Below are positions 26,650 through 35,575 of a DNA stretch of 64,000 nucleotides, one piece after another. The translations under genes were made by a program, and so were the position numbers. Within the stretch, counting starts at the first letter, position 1; each line of letters begins with the position of its first letter. The notes beneath the pieces are model-generated. The model was not told the DNA's origin. It did no database searches and worked only from the letters and a program-made list of their open reading frames with translations. The DNA lies in the NCBI RefSeq assembly GCF_003958645.1, contig NZ_RXLO01000003.1, positions 1 to 64,000 on the forward strand. Direction: 5' to 3'. The stretch is from Chitinophaga rhizosphaerae. GTDB taxonomy: Bacteria; Bacteroidota; Bacteroidia; Chitinophagales; Chitinophagaceae.

Positions 26650-28134
26650 ATGTCCCTCGAAAACCTGTATTCCCTGCTCCTGTATAACGAAAAAACGCCG
26701 ATACTTTTCAACAGCGGTTTTTTCCTGTTCTTCCTCGCGGCATTCCTGCTCTGCTACCAACTGGTGCGCAACAGCGAACGCGGACGCGTAGCCGTTTTCA
26801 GCTTCTTCAGCCTGTACTTTTTCTACCTCGCCTGCGGCAGCTACGTCCTGCTCGTCATCATCGCCGCCATCGTGGATTTTTACCTCAGCAACCGCATCCA
26901 CCGCGAAACGAAAGACAGCGTCAGGAAAGGCTTGCTATGGTTCAGCGTGATCATCAACATCGGTCTGCTATTTTATTTCAAGTACACGAATTTCTTCATC
27001 ACCTGCATCAACGACCTCGCCAACGGAAACATCCACCCCATCCAGGTTTTGCTGCCGATCGGGATTTCGTTTTATACTTTCGAGAACCTGAGTTACACGA
27101 TAGACGTGTATCGCAGGGAAATCAAGCCGGTAGACAAGTTCATGGATTATCTTTTCTTCCTGTCGTTTTTCCCGAAACTGATGATGGGCCCCATCGTGCG
27201 CGCGGCGGATTTCATTCCGCAGATCCGCCGGCCGTACGTGCTGTCCAAAGAAGACGTGGGGAAAGGGATGTTCCTCATCATGAACGGGCTTTTCAAAAAG
27301 GTGGTCATTTCGGATTTCATTTACCAGCATTTCGTACAATATATTTTCGACGATCCCGCGCGCCACACCGGTATCGAATGCCTGTTGGGCGTTTACGGTT
27401 ATGCGATGGTGATCTATTGCGACTTTTCCGGGTATTCCGACATGGCGATCGGGATTGCGCGGTGGACGGGGTTCGTCATCCCCCCGAACTTCGACAAGCC
27501 TTATCAAAGCAGTTCCATCACGGAGTTCTGGCGGAGATGGCATATTAGTTTGTCGAGCTGGCTGCGCGATTACGTCTACATTCCCCTGGGCGGCAACCGC
27601 AAGGGCAAGTTCCGGCAATATGTGAACCTGATGCTGACGATGCTCGTCGGCGGGTTCTGGCATGGTGCCAGCTGGAATTTTATATGCTGGGGAGGCGTGC
27701 ACGGCGGGGCTTTGGCGGTCGATAAATTGTGGGCCGGCTGGCAGCAAAAACGGCAATGGCTACGGGCCACGCCTTTGCGTGCCGGGTTGTGGAAAGTTGG
27801 CGGTGTGCTGTTCACGTTCCACCTGGTTTGTTTCTGCTGGATATTTTTCAAGTCCGAAACATTCGCCGGGGCCTGGGAATTGCTGGGGCAGGTAACGGGG
27901 AATTTCCAGGGGCATTTGCTGGGCGAAGTACTGGCCGGATACCCTGAGGTTTTTATGTTGATGGGTTTAGGGTATTTGCTGCATTTTTTACCGTCAAAAT
28001 GGGATGAAAAACTGTCGCTGGGCTTTTCCAACCTGCATTGGGCGGGAGCGGCGGCGGTGATGGTGCTGTTTATCTGGATGTTGAACGAGGTGAAGACGCA
28101 GGAGCCCATGATGCCGATATATTTACAGTTTTAA
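26650..28134 (+). CDS. MBOAT family O-acyltransferase (AlgI/PatA-like)
   Basis: Integral membrane acyltransferase of 494 residues with about ten hydrophobic segments. The MBOAT core is complete: LPIGISFYTFENLSY, FFPKLMMGPIVRA, ITEFWRRWHISLSSWLRDYVYIPLGGNRKG, and the catalytic His in VGGFWHGASWNFICWG. AlgI and PatA relatives move acetyl groups across the inner membrane to a periplasmic SGNH partner. Two such partners are encoded immediately upstream. No alginate or cellulose biosynthesis genes are nearby, so peptidoglycan or another envelope glycan is the likelier acceptor. Confidence 0.92.
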   Translation: MSLENLYSLLLYNEKTPILFNSGFFLFFLAAFLLCYQLVRNSERGRVAVFSFFSLYFFYLACGSYVLLVIIAAIVDFYLSNRIHRETKDSVRKGLLWFSVIINIGLLFYFKYTNFFITCINDLANGNIHPIQVLLPIGISFYTFENLSYTIDVYRREIKPVDKFMDYLFFLSFFPKLMMGPIVRAADFIPQIRRPYVLSKEDVGKGMFLIMNGLFKKVVISDFIYQHFVQYIFDDPARHTGIECLLGVYGYAMVIYCDFSGYSDMAIGIARWTGFVIPPNFDKPYQSSSITEFWRRWHISLSSWLRDYVYIPLGGNRKGKFRQYVNLMLTMLVGGFWHGASWNFICWGGVHGGALAVDKLWAGWQQKRQWLRATPLRAGLWKVGGVLFTFHLVCFCWIFFKSETFAGAWELLGQVTGNFQGHLLGEVLAGYPEVFMLMGLGYLLHFLPSKWDEKLSLGFSNLHWAGAAAVMVLFIWMLNEVKTQEPMMPIYLQF

Positions 28135-28219
28135 CGGGTTTTGGGGTTACAGGGATTTAAAAATCAAAGTATATGCGTCTTTTTTCTCATGCGTATGCAC
28201 AAACGTGATAATATTCGAG

Positions 28220-28227
28220 TAACTTTG
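28220..28227 (+). promoter_or_regulatory. -7 promoter element of fabF
   Basis: TAACTTTG fits TAnnTTTG, 32 bases before the fabF ATG. Confidence 0.5.
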
Positions 28228-28259
28228 CGACCTAACTTTTGTCATTCAAAGTATAATCT

Positions 28260-29522
28260 ATGCGTACTGTTACACTGAGGAGAGTCGTAGTAACCGGGAT
28301 GGGAGCCATCACGCCGATCGGTCTGGATGTAAACTCCTTCTGGGAAAACATGAAAGCCGGTAAGAGCGGCGCAGGCCCGATTACCCGGTTCGACACCACA
28401 GCATTCAAGACTAAATTCGCCTGTGAACTGAAAGGACTGGACATTGATGCATATATAGAGAAGAAGGAAGCGCGGAAGATGGATATGTTTACGCAGTATG
28501 CCATGATTGCCGCACAGCAGGCGATCGAGAACAGCGGCGTGAACCTGGAGACGGTGGACCGTAGCCGGTTTGGAGTGATCTGGGCGTCGGGGAACGGCGG
28601 AATGCAGACCTTCGAAGACCAGATTGTAGAATTCGCGCAAATGAATTTCGTTCCGAAGTTCAATCCGTTTTTCATTCCCCGTTTGATTTCCGACATCGCT
28701 GCCGGCCAGATCGCGATCAGGTACGGGTTGATGGGTATCAACTATTGCACCGTTTCTGCCTGCGCATCTTCCAACAGTGCGCTGGTAGACGCTTTCAACT
28801 ATATCCGTCTCGGCAAGGCCAACATGATCGTGGCCGGTGGTTCCGAGAGCCCGGTAACACGCGCGGGCATCGCGGGTTTCAACGCTTTGAAGGCGCTGAG
28901 CACCCGTAACGACGATCCGCAGCATGCTTCCCGTCCGTTCGATAAAGACCGCGATGGTTTCGTAATGGGCGAAGGTGCGGGAGCGATCATTCTCGAAGAT
29001 TACGACCATGCGATCGCACGCGGGGCTACGATCTACGGTGAAATGGTGGGCGGCGCCATGAGCTGCGACGCATACCACCTCACGGCTACGCATCCTGAAG
29101 GGCTTGGCGCGCAGCTGGGCATGAAAGAGGCGCTCGACGATGCGGGGCTTACGCTGACCGATGTGGATTACATTAATGCGCACGCTACTTCTACGCCGCT
29201 GGGCGACGTGAGCGAGCTGAAAGCGATCAAGACGCTGTTTGGCGAACATGCGAGCAAGCTGAACATCAGTGCAACGAAATCGATGACGGGGCACCTGTTG
29301 GGCGCTGCCGGTGCGATTGAGGCGATCGCCTGTATCATGGCGGTGAAAGAAGACATCGTTCCTCCGACGATCAATACGACCGAGTTGGGAGAAGATATCC
29401 CGGCGGGCCTGAACCTGACGCTGGGCGAGGCGCAAAAGCGTACGGTGAATGTGGCGCTGAGCAATACGTTTGGATTTGGCGGGCACAATGCCATTGCGGC
29501 TTTCGCGAAGTTCAAGGGCTAA
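28260..29522 (+). CDS. fabF: Beta-ketoacyl-ACP synthase II
   Basis: Condenses malonyl-ACP with acyl-ACP in fatty-acid elongation. The catalytic triad is present: Cys168 in VSACASSN, His in NAHATSTPLGD, and His in KSMTGHLLGAAGA. The C-terminal GFGGHN motif completes the thiolase-fold active site. At 420 residues it is typical of FabF. No acpP or rnc is adjacent, which differs from the common acpP-fabF arrangement, so it may be a stand-alone or second copy. Own promoter and terminator. Confidence 0.94.
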   Translation: MRTVTLRRVVVTGMGAITPIGLDVNSFWENMKAGKSGAGPITRFDTTAFKTKFACELKGLDIDAYIEKKEARKMDMFTQYAMIAAQQAIENSGVNLETVDRSRFGVIWASGNGGMQTFEDQIVEFAQMNFVPKFNPFFIPRLISDIAAGQIAIRYGLMGINYCTVSACASSNSALVDAFNYIRLGKANMIVAGGSESPVTRAGIAGFNALKALSTRNDDPQHASRPFDKDRDGFVMGEGAGAIILEDYDHAIARGATIYGEMVGGAMSCDAYHLTATHPEGLGAQLGMKEALDDAGLTLTDVDYINAHATSTPLGDVSELKAIKTLFGEHASKLNISATKSMTGHLLGAAGAIEAIACIMAVKEDIVPPTINTTELGEDIPAGLNLTLGEAQKRTVNVALSNTFGFGGHNAIAAFAKFKG

Positions 29523-29546
29523 TACGCACGAACATAATTGACGATA

Positions 29547-29577
29547 AAAAGGGCGGAAATACAACTTCCGCCCTTTT
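29547..29577 (+). terminator. Intrinsic terminator of fabF
   Basis: AAAAGGGCGGAA (29547-29558) and TTCCGCCCTTTT (29566-29577), then T-rich sequence. Confidence 0.85.
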
Positions 29578-29640
29578 AGTTTTTTACGCATTATCAAATC
29601 AAATATCCCAAATTCCCCTTCTTTTTGCTAAAATTTTTAG

Positions 29641-29648
29641 TATTTTTG
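29641..29648 (+). promoter_or_regulatory. -7 promoter element, possibly of the repeat lipoprotein
   Basis: TATTTTTG, an exact consensus in AT-rich DNA. The next credible start codon is 486 bases downstream. Confidence 0.45.
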
Positions 29649-30133
29649 TCTTCGTTAACCTTCCATCCGAATGCGATGTAGGCTGTTTTATCACAACTTG
29701 ATTGATTTCCGATTTTTGCCATTGCCTGAGGGGCGGCTATGCTGTAATGCAGTATGGGCGGTTGTTCCGGGTAATTCCTGTAACGGGCTGTAAGTAGCCG
29801 TTGGTGTGCTGCGAGATGCGGGCGCCGAAGAAAAATAATGCAGGTGCGGGAGTGATGGCTGATGTTTGTTCGCGGCGAGGTTTCGTTGCGGGCTGGCAGT
29901 GTATTGCACACGAGGTAAAAGACAAACCCGGTACAGATGCTCCGGGAGCGCGGGGTGTTTCCCGGCGCGATGGTCTTGCGGCGGAAGCCCGGGGCCGGAG
30001 CGGGGGGACCGAAGCGCGGCTTTGTGGGCGGTTGTTCCGGCGTGGCGGGCTTCTCCAATAATCGGAAAGAAAGATAAAGCTGGATAAGGCATCCGGGCAA
30101 AGCGGCCGGGTAAAAGCAAAACAAAAACAAGTA

Positions 30134-30784
30134 ATGAAACATTGTAAAACCCTGTTCGTGCTGGTAGCAGCTACCATTGTTATGTTGACATCGGGATGTG
30201 CCCGGCAGACGGTTCACCCGGTACCGATCCGTTATAATTTCCTGGATCAAATTCCGGACTACGATCCCATGTTGATGGACACTGAATGTTTGTCCGCACC
30301 CCATTCCGTTGTGCCCGATACCGCCCGTACGGCGGCTTTCGGGGCAGCGAAGTCGCACCCTGTCCCCATTTCGTACCGGTTCAGGGTCGAAGCGGGCCCG
30401 GACCGCGAGCCTCAATTGCCCGGCAACACCCCCGGTGGTGAATTGGCGGAGCCCGCTGTGATGGCGGGTTCTATAGTAACGATGCATCGCATCCATGCGC
30501 GAGCCTTCCAATTCAAACCGGATGTAACACCGGATCACGATCCCATGTTGCTGGGAACAAGCATGTCTCCGATCACGGAAGGGTATCTGGCGAAAACAAA
30601 GCCCGAACCGGGTAACAGGATGGATCAAAGGCATCCCTCCCCGGTACGTTACATCTTCCGGTTGGAGCACATCCCGGATTACGACCCCATGTTACAAATC
30701 ACGGAATCCGTTGCCAACACGGGTATTCCCCGGCGAATCTCCACGCTGGCGGCTACTTCCGCTTCAGTGAAAAGTTATCGCTGA
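30134..30784 (+). CDS. Lipoprotein with four-fold HPVPxxY...PDYDPML repeat
   Basis: Unknown protein of 216 residues. The lipoprotein signal is clear: MKHCKTLFVLVAATIVMLTSGC, with lipid Cys22. The rest contains four copies of a motif of about 20 residues, beginning at residues 28, 75, 121 and 167, a spacing of 47, 46 and 46. Copies 1 and 4 are the best kept (HPVPIRYNF...PDYDPML and HPSPVRYIF...PDYDPML); copies 2 and 3 are degenerate. The Asp/Pro-rich core might bind metal or a ligand, but that is a guess. I know no family with this repeat. It is followed by a terminator at 30836. Confidence 0.7.
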   Translation: MKHCKTLFVLVAATIVMLTSGCARQTVHPVPIRYNFLDQIPDYDPMLMDTECLSAPHSVVPDTARTAAFGAAKSHPVPISYRFRVEAGPDREPQLPGNTPGGELAEPAVMAGSIVTMHRIHARAFQFKPDVTPDHDPMLLGTSMSPITEGYLAKTKPEPGNRMDQRHPSPVRYIFRLEHIPDYDPMLQITESVANTGIPRRISTLAATSASVKSYR

Positions 30785-30835
30785 GCGGAAATCCCGATCG
30801 GCCGGGGGTGGCGCAGGGAAGTGGTCTCCCCGCCG

Positions 30836-30860
30836 CCGGAATGCCTCCGGTCATTTTTTT
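30836..30860 (+). terminator. Terminator of the repeat lipoprotein gene
   Basis: CCGGA (30836-30840) and TCCGG (30846-30850), then a run of seven T (30854-30860). Confidence 0.6.
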
Positions 30861-30939
30861 ACGGCCTTTCAAAGTGTTATCAGTGCGAAGCGCCGATCTG
30901 GTAAGCGCCGGACAAATTCCGGCAGGAAAGTAAGCAAGC

Positions 30940-30961
30940 GGGCGCATCATCTGATGCGCCC
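30940..30961. terminator. Strong palindromic hairpin
   Basis: GGGCGCATCA and TGATGCGCCC are perfect 10-bp arms with two bases between. Downstream GTTGTTTG is only moderately T-rich. It is probably a bidirectional terminator, but a protein-binding palindrome is possible. Confidence 0.45.
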
Positions 30962-31363
30962 GTTGTTTGTGTTCGAATGGGTTATGCGGGATTGGTCATG
31001 TGTTGATGTGGAGTTGCGCTCTCACTACATGCGGGCAGCGCAGATTTATTCACCGTGCGGCCAGGTGCAGTTGCACGATGTTCGAGGCATATTCCAGGCG
31101 CCCGCCCACCGGTTGGGACCTGGATGCAGGGTCGGGTTGGCCGCATGCCTGCAGGGTATGTAGAGATCCGGGATTCGGGTTAACAGCATTCATCCGAAAG
31201 AGATGCATAAAATGGACCGGCAAGCCGACCAGTAGTCTGCAGCCCTTCTCATATTTGATTTATTGATATTTATTTTTTCATTATATAATTGGGGAAACTC
31301 GGATTTTTCCATCCCTTGGTAAATGCGTAGTTTTATACCCTCAATTTGCGTTCGGGATCTAAT

Positions 31364-34240
31364 ATGGCAAAAAAGCAAAAAACAACGGAACAACCGGCTC
31401 CCATCGTGCACAGCGATGAAATGATCGAAGTTTACGGCGCCAGGGAACATAACCTGAAAAACCTGGATATCCGTATTCCGAAAAACAGTCTGGTCGTAAT
31501 TACAGGCATCAGCGGCAGCGGCAAATCGTCGCTGGCGTTCGACACTATTTACGCCGAAGGTCAGCGCCGCTATATGGAAAGCTTCGGGGCCTACGCCCGC
31601 CAGTTTATTGGCGATATGGAACGCCCGGACGTAGACAAAATCACCGGCCTTTCCCCCGTTATTTCCATCGAGCAGAAAACGACCAACAAGAACCCCCGTT
31701 CCACCGTCGGCACCATCACCGAGATATACGACTTCCTGCGCCTGCTCTACGCCCGCGCCAGCGAAGCCTTCTCCTATAACACCGGCAAGCGCATGACCCG
31801 CTTCTCCGAAGAAGAGATCATGGCGCACATTTTTTCCCATTTCCCGAAAAAGAAACTGGTCATCCTCGCCCCCCTCGTCCGTGGCCGTAAAGGCCATTAC
31901 CGCGAGCTTTTCGAACAGGTCCGCAAACAGGGATTCGTTAAAGTACGGGTAGACGGGGAAGTGATGGACCTCAAAGAAAGAATGCAGGTAGACCGGTACA
32001 AGATCCATGATATCGAACTGGTGATAGACCGCATCCAGGTGCAGGACGATGCCCGCGTCCGCATCAGCCAGAGCGTCCAGAAAGCGCTCCAGCTGGGCAA
32101 AGGGCTCATGTTCGTCATGGACCACGATTCCGGCAAACTTTCCCAGTACAGCCGGCAGCTGATGTGTGAAGACACGGGCATTTCCTACGAAGAACCATCG
32201 CCCAACACCTTCTCCTTCAACTCGCCCTACGGCGCCTGCCCCCGCTGCAAAGGCCTCGGCACCATTTACCAGATCAATATGGACGATGTGCTGCCCGACC
32301 GCAGCAAATCCATCAACGAGGGCGGCCTCGTGCCCCTCGGCGAAGCGCGCGACACTTTCACATTCAAGCAGGTACAGCAACTCGCCAAAAAATATAAATT
32401 CTCCCTTTCCGCACCCATTGAAAAAATCCCGGAAAACGCCCTCAACGTGCTCCTTTTCGGTGACGAGAACGGCAAACTGGAAGTGGACATGGGATTCGAG
32501 GAAAACGGTGCCCCGGAACCCTACGCCACGGAATACGAAGGCGTGGTAAATATGGTACGCCGGTATTTCAACGATACCTCTTCCGACTACGTGCGCAACT
32601 GGGCCGAAGGCTTCATGCAGCTTTCGGCTTGCCCGGAATGCAACGGCACCCGCCTCAAGAAGGAAAGCCTCATGTTCAGGGTGGACAGGAAAAATATTTC
32701 CGAGCTCGGTGAACTGAACCTCGCCAGCCTGGCAGTTTGGTTCAGCGATATCGAAAAACGCCTGAGCAACAAGCAGAACGTGATCGCCAAAGACGTGCTG
32801 AAGGAAATCCGCGAACGGCTCGGCTTCCTGCTGGACGTGGGCCTCACGTACCTCACGCTCAACCGTCCTACCCGCACGCTGTCCGGCGGCGAAAGCCAGC
32901 GTATCCGCCTGGCCACGCAGATCGGATCGCAGCTCATGGGCATCACTTATATCCTCGACGAGCCCAGCATCGGGCTGCATCAGCGAGACAATATGCGCCT
33001 CATCGACGCACTGCGCAACCTCAAGGAAATGGGGAACTCGGTGCTGGTGGTGGAACACGATAAAGACATCATGCTCCATGCAGACCACCTGATCGATATC
33101 GGTCCGGGTGCAGGCCTGCACGGCGGCCAGGTGGTAGCCCAGGGCACACCGGCCGAAATGCTGAAGCTGAAAACCGCCACGGCGGGATATCTGAACGGGA
33201 TACACGAAATCGCCGTGCCCAAAGAGCGCCGCAAAGGCAATGGGAAGTTCCTGGAACTGAAAGGCGCATCCGGCAACAACCTCAAGAATGTCGGCATCAA
33301 ACTGCCGCTCGGAACGTTCATCTGCGTGACCGGCGTTTCTGGCAGCGGCAAATCCACGCTCATCAACGAAACGCTATACCCGATCCTTTCCCGCCACGCC
33401 TACAACTCCAAACTGACGCCCATGCCGTATAAAAGCGTGAAAGGGCTGGAGGAACTGGACAAGGTGATCGAGATCGACCAGTCGCCCATCGGGCGCACTC
33501 CGCGCAGCAATCCGGCCACGTATTGCGGATTCTTCACTGAGATCAGGCAGCTTTTTGCCGCGGTGCCCGAAGCCAAGATCCGCGGGTACAACGCCGGCCG
33601 TTTCTCCTTCAACGTGAAAGGCGGCCGCTGCGACGTTTGCGAAGGCGCAGGCGTTCGGGTGATCGAAATGAACTTTTTGCCGGATGTGTACGTGCATTGC
33701 GAAAAATGTAACGGCCGCCGTTATAACCGCGAAACCCTCGAAATCCGCTATAAAGGCAAATCCATCAGCGATGTGCTGGACATGACCGTCGAGGAAGCCG
33801 TGGAATTCTTCCAGGCCGTGCCGTACCTTCATCGCAAAGTGAAGACCCTGCAAGACGTGGGCCTGGGATACATCACCCTGGGGCAATCGGCCGTAACCCT
33901 TTCGGGAGGCGAGGCGCAGCGTGTGAAAGTGGCGACCGAACTGTCGAAAAAGGATACCGGCAAAACCATTTATATCCTCGACGAGCCCACCACGGGCCTC
34001 CATTTCCAGGATATCCAGCTGCTGCTCAACGTGTTGAACAAACTGGTAGACCGGGGCAATACCGTGCTCGTCATCGAGCATAACCTCGATGTGGTGAAAG
34101 TGGCGGATTATGTGGTAGACCTCGGCCCCGAAGGCGGCGAAGGCGGCGGGCGCATCCTCGCCACCGGAACCCCGGAAGAAGTGAGCAAATGCAAGGAAAG
34201 CCATACCGCCTTATTTTTGAAGAAAGAACTCAAGCAATAG
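31364..34240 (+). CDS. uvrA: Excinuclease ABC subunit A, copy 2
   Basis: Second full-length UvrA, 958 residues from the ATG at 31364. The track frame begins at a TTG at 31346; the ATG is preferred. Walker A motifs are GISGSGKSS and GVSGSGKST, signatures LSGGESQRIRL and LSGGEAQRVKV, Walker B ILDEPSIGLH and ILDEPTTGLH. Both zinc modules are present (CPRCKG...CPECNG and CDVCEG...CEKCNG). The UvrB-binding insert region (FPKKKLVILAPLVRGRKGHYRELFEQ) is conserved and closer to enterobacterial UvrA than in copy 1, suggesting this is the canonical repair copy. It is followed after 7 bases by the DUF6452 gene. Confidence 0.95.
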   Translation: MAKKQKTTEQPAPIVHSDEMIEVYGAREHNLKNLDIRIPKNSLVVITGISGSGKSSLAFDTIYAEGQRRYMESFGAYARQFIGDMERPDVDKITGLSPVISIEQKTTNKNPRSTVGTITEIYDFLRLLYARASEAFSYNTGKRMTRFSEEEIMAHIFSHFPKKKLVILAPLVRGRKGHYRELFEQVRKQGFVKVRVDGEVMDLKERMQVDRYKIHDIELVIDRIQVQDDARVRISQSVQKALQLGKGLMFVMDHDSGKLSQYSRQLMCEDTGISYEEPSPNTFSFNSPYGACPRCKGLGTIYQINMDDVLPDRSKSINEGGLVPLGEARDTFTFKQVQQLAKKYKFSLSAPIEKIPENALNVLLFGDENGKLEVDMGFEENGAPEPYATEYEGVVNMVRRYFNDTSSDYVRNWAEGFMQLSACPECNGTRLKKESLMFRVDRKNISELGELNLASLAVWFSDIEKRLSNKQNVIAKDVLKEIRERLGFLLDVGLTYLTLNRPTRTLSGGESQRIRLATQIGSQLMGITYILDEPSIGLHQRDNMRLIDALRNLKEMGNSVLVVEHDKDIMLHADHLIDIGPGAGLHGGQVVAQGTPAEMLKLKTATAGYLNGIHEIAVPKERRKGNGKFLELKGASGNNLKNVGIKLPLGTFICVTGVSGSGKSTLINETLYPILSRHAYNSKLTPMPYKSVKGLEELDKVIEIDQSPIGRTPRSNPATYCGFFTEIRQLFAAVPEAKIRGYNAGRFSFNVKGGRCDVCEGAGVRVIEMNFLPDVYVHCEKCNGRRYNRETLEIRYKGKSISDVLDMTVEEAVEFFQAVPYLHRKVKTLQDVGLGYITLGQSAVTLSGGEAQRVKVATELSKKDTGKTIYILDEPTTGLHFQDIQLLLNVLNKLVDRGNTVLVIEHNLDVVKVADYVVDLGPEGGEGGGRILATGTPEEVSKCKESHTALFLKKELKQ

Positions 34241-34247
34241 GCGAACC

Positions 34248-34736
34248 ATGCCAACAGCCCGTTATATGAAATATCTGTTCCTGTTTCTTTGTTGCATGGC
34301 GGCACTTTCCGCGTGCGACGACGATACCAAGGTGTGCGATCAGGATACGCGTACCTTTGCCAACATCCGTTTCCGCTATCCCGTTCCCGGCAATCCCTCC
34401 CAGAATAAAGATACCGTGCTGCCCAAGGTAACGGTGTTTGCCCTGAACAAAGACAGCCTGATCCGGAAGCGTACCGGCCTCAGCGGCATGCAATTGCCGC
34501 TCGATCTGCATAACGATACGAGCCGGTTCTATTTTCAGTCAGACAGTACGGCGAAGGCCGATACGCTCACCTTCGCGTACAAACGCCAGCCGCACTTCGT
34601 GTCTGCCGGGTGCGGCGTGGTGATGTATTTCAACATCGACTCCGCCTGGTCTACGAAGCATGTCGTTAAATCCGTGCAGCTCAACGCCAAAAACATAACA
34701 ACGATTAATGAAATTCACATTATCCTCCATTTTTAG
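34248..34736 (+). CDS. DUF6452 family lipoprotein
   Basis: A 162-residue protein with a lipoprotein signal (KYLFLFLCCMAALSAC). The mature part has the DUF6452 layout: an early CDQDTRTFANIRF, a FYFQSDSTAKADTLTFAY middle, and a C-terminal SAGCGVVMYF...INEIHIIL strand pair. Function is unknown. A second Met at 34266 would also give a good signal. It starts 7 bases after uvrA and overlaps the next gene by 29 bases, so the three are probably one transcript. This pairing with the next gene is typical in Bacteroidota. Confidence 0.75.
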   Translation: MPTARYMKYLFLFLCCMAALSACDDDTKVCDQDTRTFANIRFRYPVPGNPSQNKDTVLPKVTVFALNKDSLIRKRTGLSGMQLPLDLHNDTSRFYFQSDSTAKADTLTFAYKRQPHFVSAGCGVVMYFNIDSAWSTKHVVKSVQLNAKNITTINEIHIILHF

Positions 34737-35445
34737 CGCCTGCTTCCTGCTGATCGCCTGCTGTGCCGTTGCGCAGGACAAAGGTGCTGCCGCCCCGCAG
34801 GACAAAAAGAAGGATTCCGCGAAGGCCCTGGTGGTGGAAGTGCCGGCAGGGCTGCGTATCGGTACGGACCTTTCGCGCATTGCGATGCACTTTTTCCAAC
34901 CCTATCGCACAGACGCCACCATTACCCTCGACGCCCGTTACCGCGACCGTATTTTCTTTGCATCGGATATTTCCTGGAACCGAACTTCGCATTCCGATAC
35001 CTTGTACAATTACAAAGGCAACGGCATGGCGATCTCGCTCGGTGTGAATTACAACCTGTTGAAAAAGCAGGTGCCGAAGGAGAATTTCATGCTGTTCGCC
35101 GGGATGAAATACGGATTTGCGCTGTTCAATTACGAATTGCCGAATTACGAAGTGCCCGGCAGTTACTGGGGAGATTTCCGGGGCAGCCTGGCATCATCCA
35201 CCAAAACCGCCCACTGGATCGAGGTGTCGGTAGGGATGAAAGTGGAAGTATTGAAGAATTTTTACCTCGGATGGAGCATCCAGGACCGGTTGCTGCTGAC
35301 GAAGAAAATATCGAAAGGAGATTATCCGCCGATGGTGATCCCGGGTTTCGGCAAAGGCAACAAGGGCAATGTGTTTGATATGCAGTACACGGTCTCTTAT
35401 TTGCTGCCAATGTGGAAAGTGAAGCAGAAAATGAGCCTTCCCTGA
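34708..35445 (+). CDS. DUF6048 family outer-membrane-like protein
   Basis: Secreted protein of 245 residues: signal peptide MKFTLSSIFSACFLLIACCAVAQ, then a short Lys/Asp-rich linker. The rest is rich in alternating aromatic strands (ITLDARYRDRIFFASDISWNR, FMLFAGMKYGFALFNY, WIEVSVGMKVEVLKNFYLGWSIQDR), which suggests a small beta-barrel. The layout matches DUF6048 as I know it, usually next to DUF6452. It overlaps the preceding gene by 29 bases and is followed by a strong terminator. Confidence 0.72.
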   Translation: MKFTLSSIFSACFLLIACCAVAQDKGAAAPQDKKKDSAKALVVEVPAGLRIGTDLSRIAMHFFQPYRTDATITLDARYRDRIFFASDISWNRTSHSDTLYNYKGNGMAISLGVNYNLLKKQVPKENFMLFAGMKYGFALFNYELPNYEVPGSYWGDFRGSLASSTKTAHWIEVSVGMKVEVLKNFYLGWSIQDRLLLTKKISKGDYPPMVIPGFGKGNKGNVFDMQYTVSYLLPMWKVKQKMSLP

Positions 35446-35467
35446 TAAGTCGGAACGAAAGTTATAC

Positions 35468-35501
35468 GTCCCCGGTTGCTGGTCAGCCGGGGACTTTTTT
35501 T
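35468..35501 (+). terminator. Terminator of the uvrA-DUF6452-DUF6048 operon
   Basis: GTCCCCGG (35468-35475) and CCGGGGAC (35487-35494) with a seven-base T run. Confidence 0.88.
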
Positions 35502-35575
35502 GGCAATTTTTATGTTGATGGGAAATGCTGAATTAGGTTGGCTGGAGAAAGGGGAGGCATAATTGCGGGAATGCT

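Larger units (their letters stand above)
29523..30133 (+). other. Long non-coding interval upstream of the repeat lipoprotein
   Basis: After the fabF terminator this stretch holds an exact -7 element (29641-29648) but no credible gene. Short frames are Arg/Gly/Pro-rich without homology. A 16-bp direct repeat TGGGCGGTTGTTCCGG occurs at 29755-29770 and 30025-30040. If the promoter at 29641 drives the lipoprotein gene, the leader would be about 480 nt. A decayed gene or an untranslated RNA are alternatives. Confidence 0.4.
30785..31363. other. Non-coding interval between the repeat lipoprotein and uvrA copy 2
   Basis: The interval holds a terminator-like hairpin at 30836-30860 and a very strong palindrome at 30940-30961. 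Beyond that I see no supported gene. A 47-codon minus-strand frame (31050-31193) ends in a protein-like stretch but has no recognisable family. The last 100 bases are AT-rich, as expected of a promoter region, without an exact -7 match. Confidence 0.4.

Noticed and set aside
31050..31193. 47-codon minus-strand frame ending SNIVQLHLAAR
   Set aside because: It looks protein-like at its end but has no recognisable family, promoter or start signal; chance or an unidentifiable relic.
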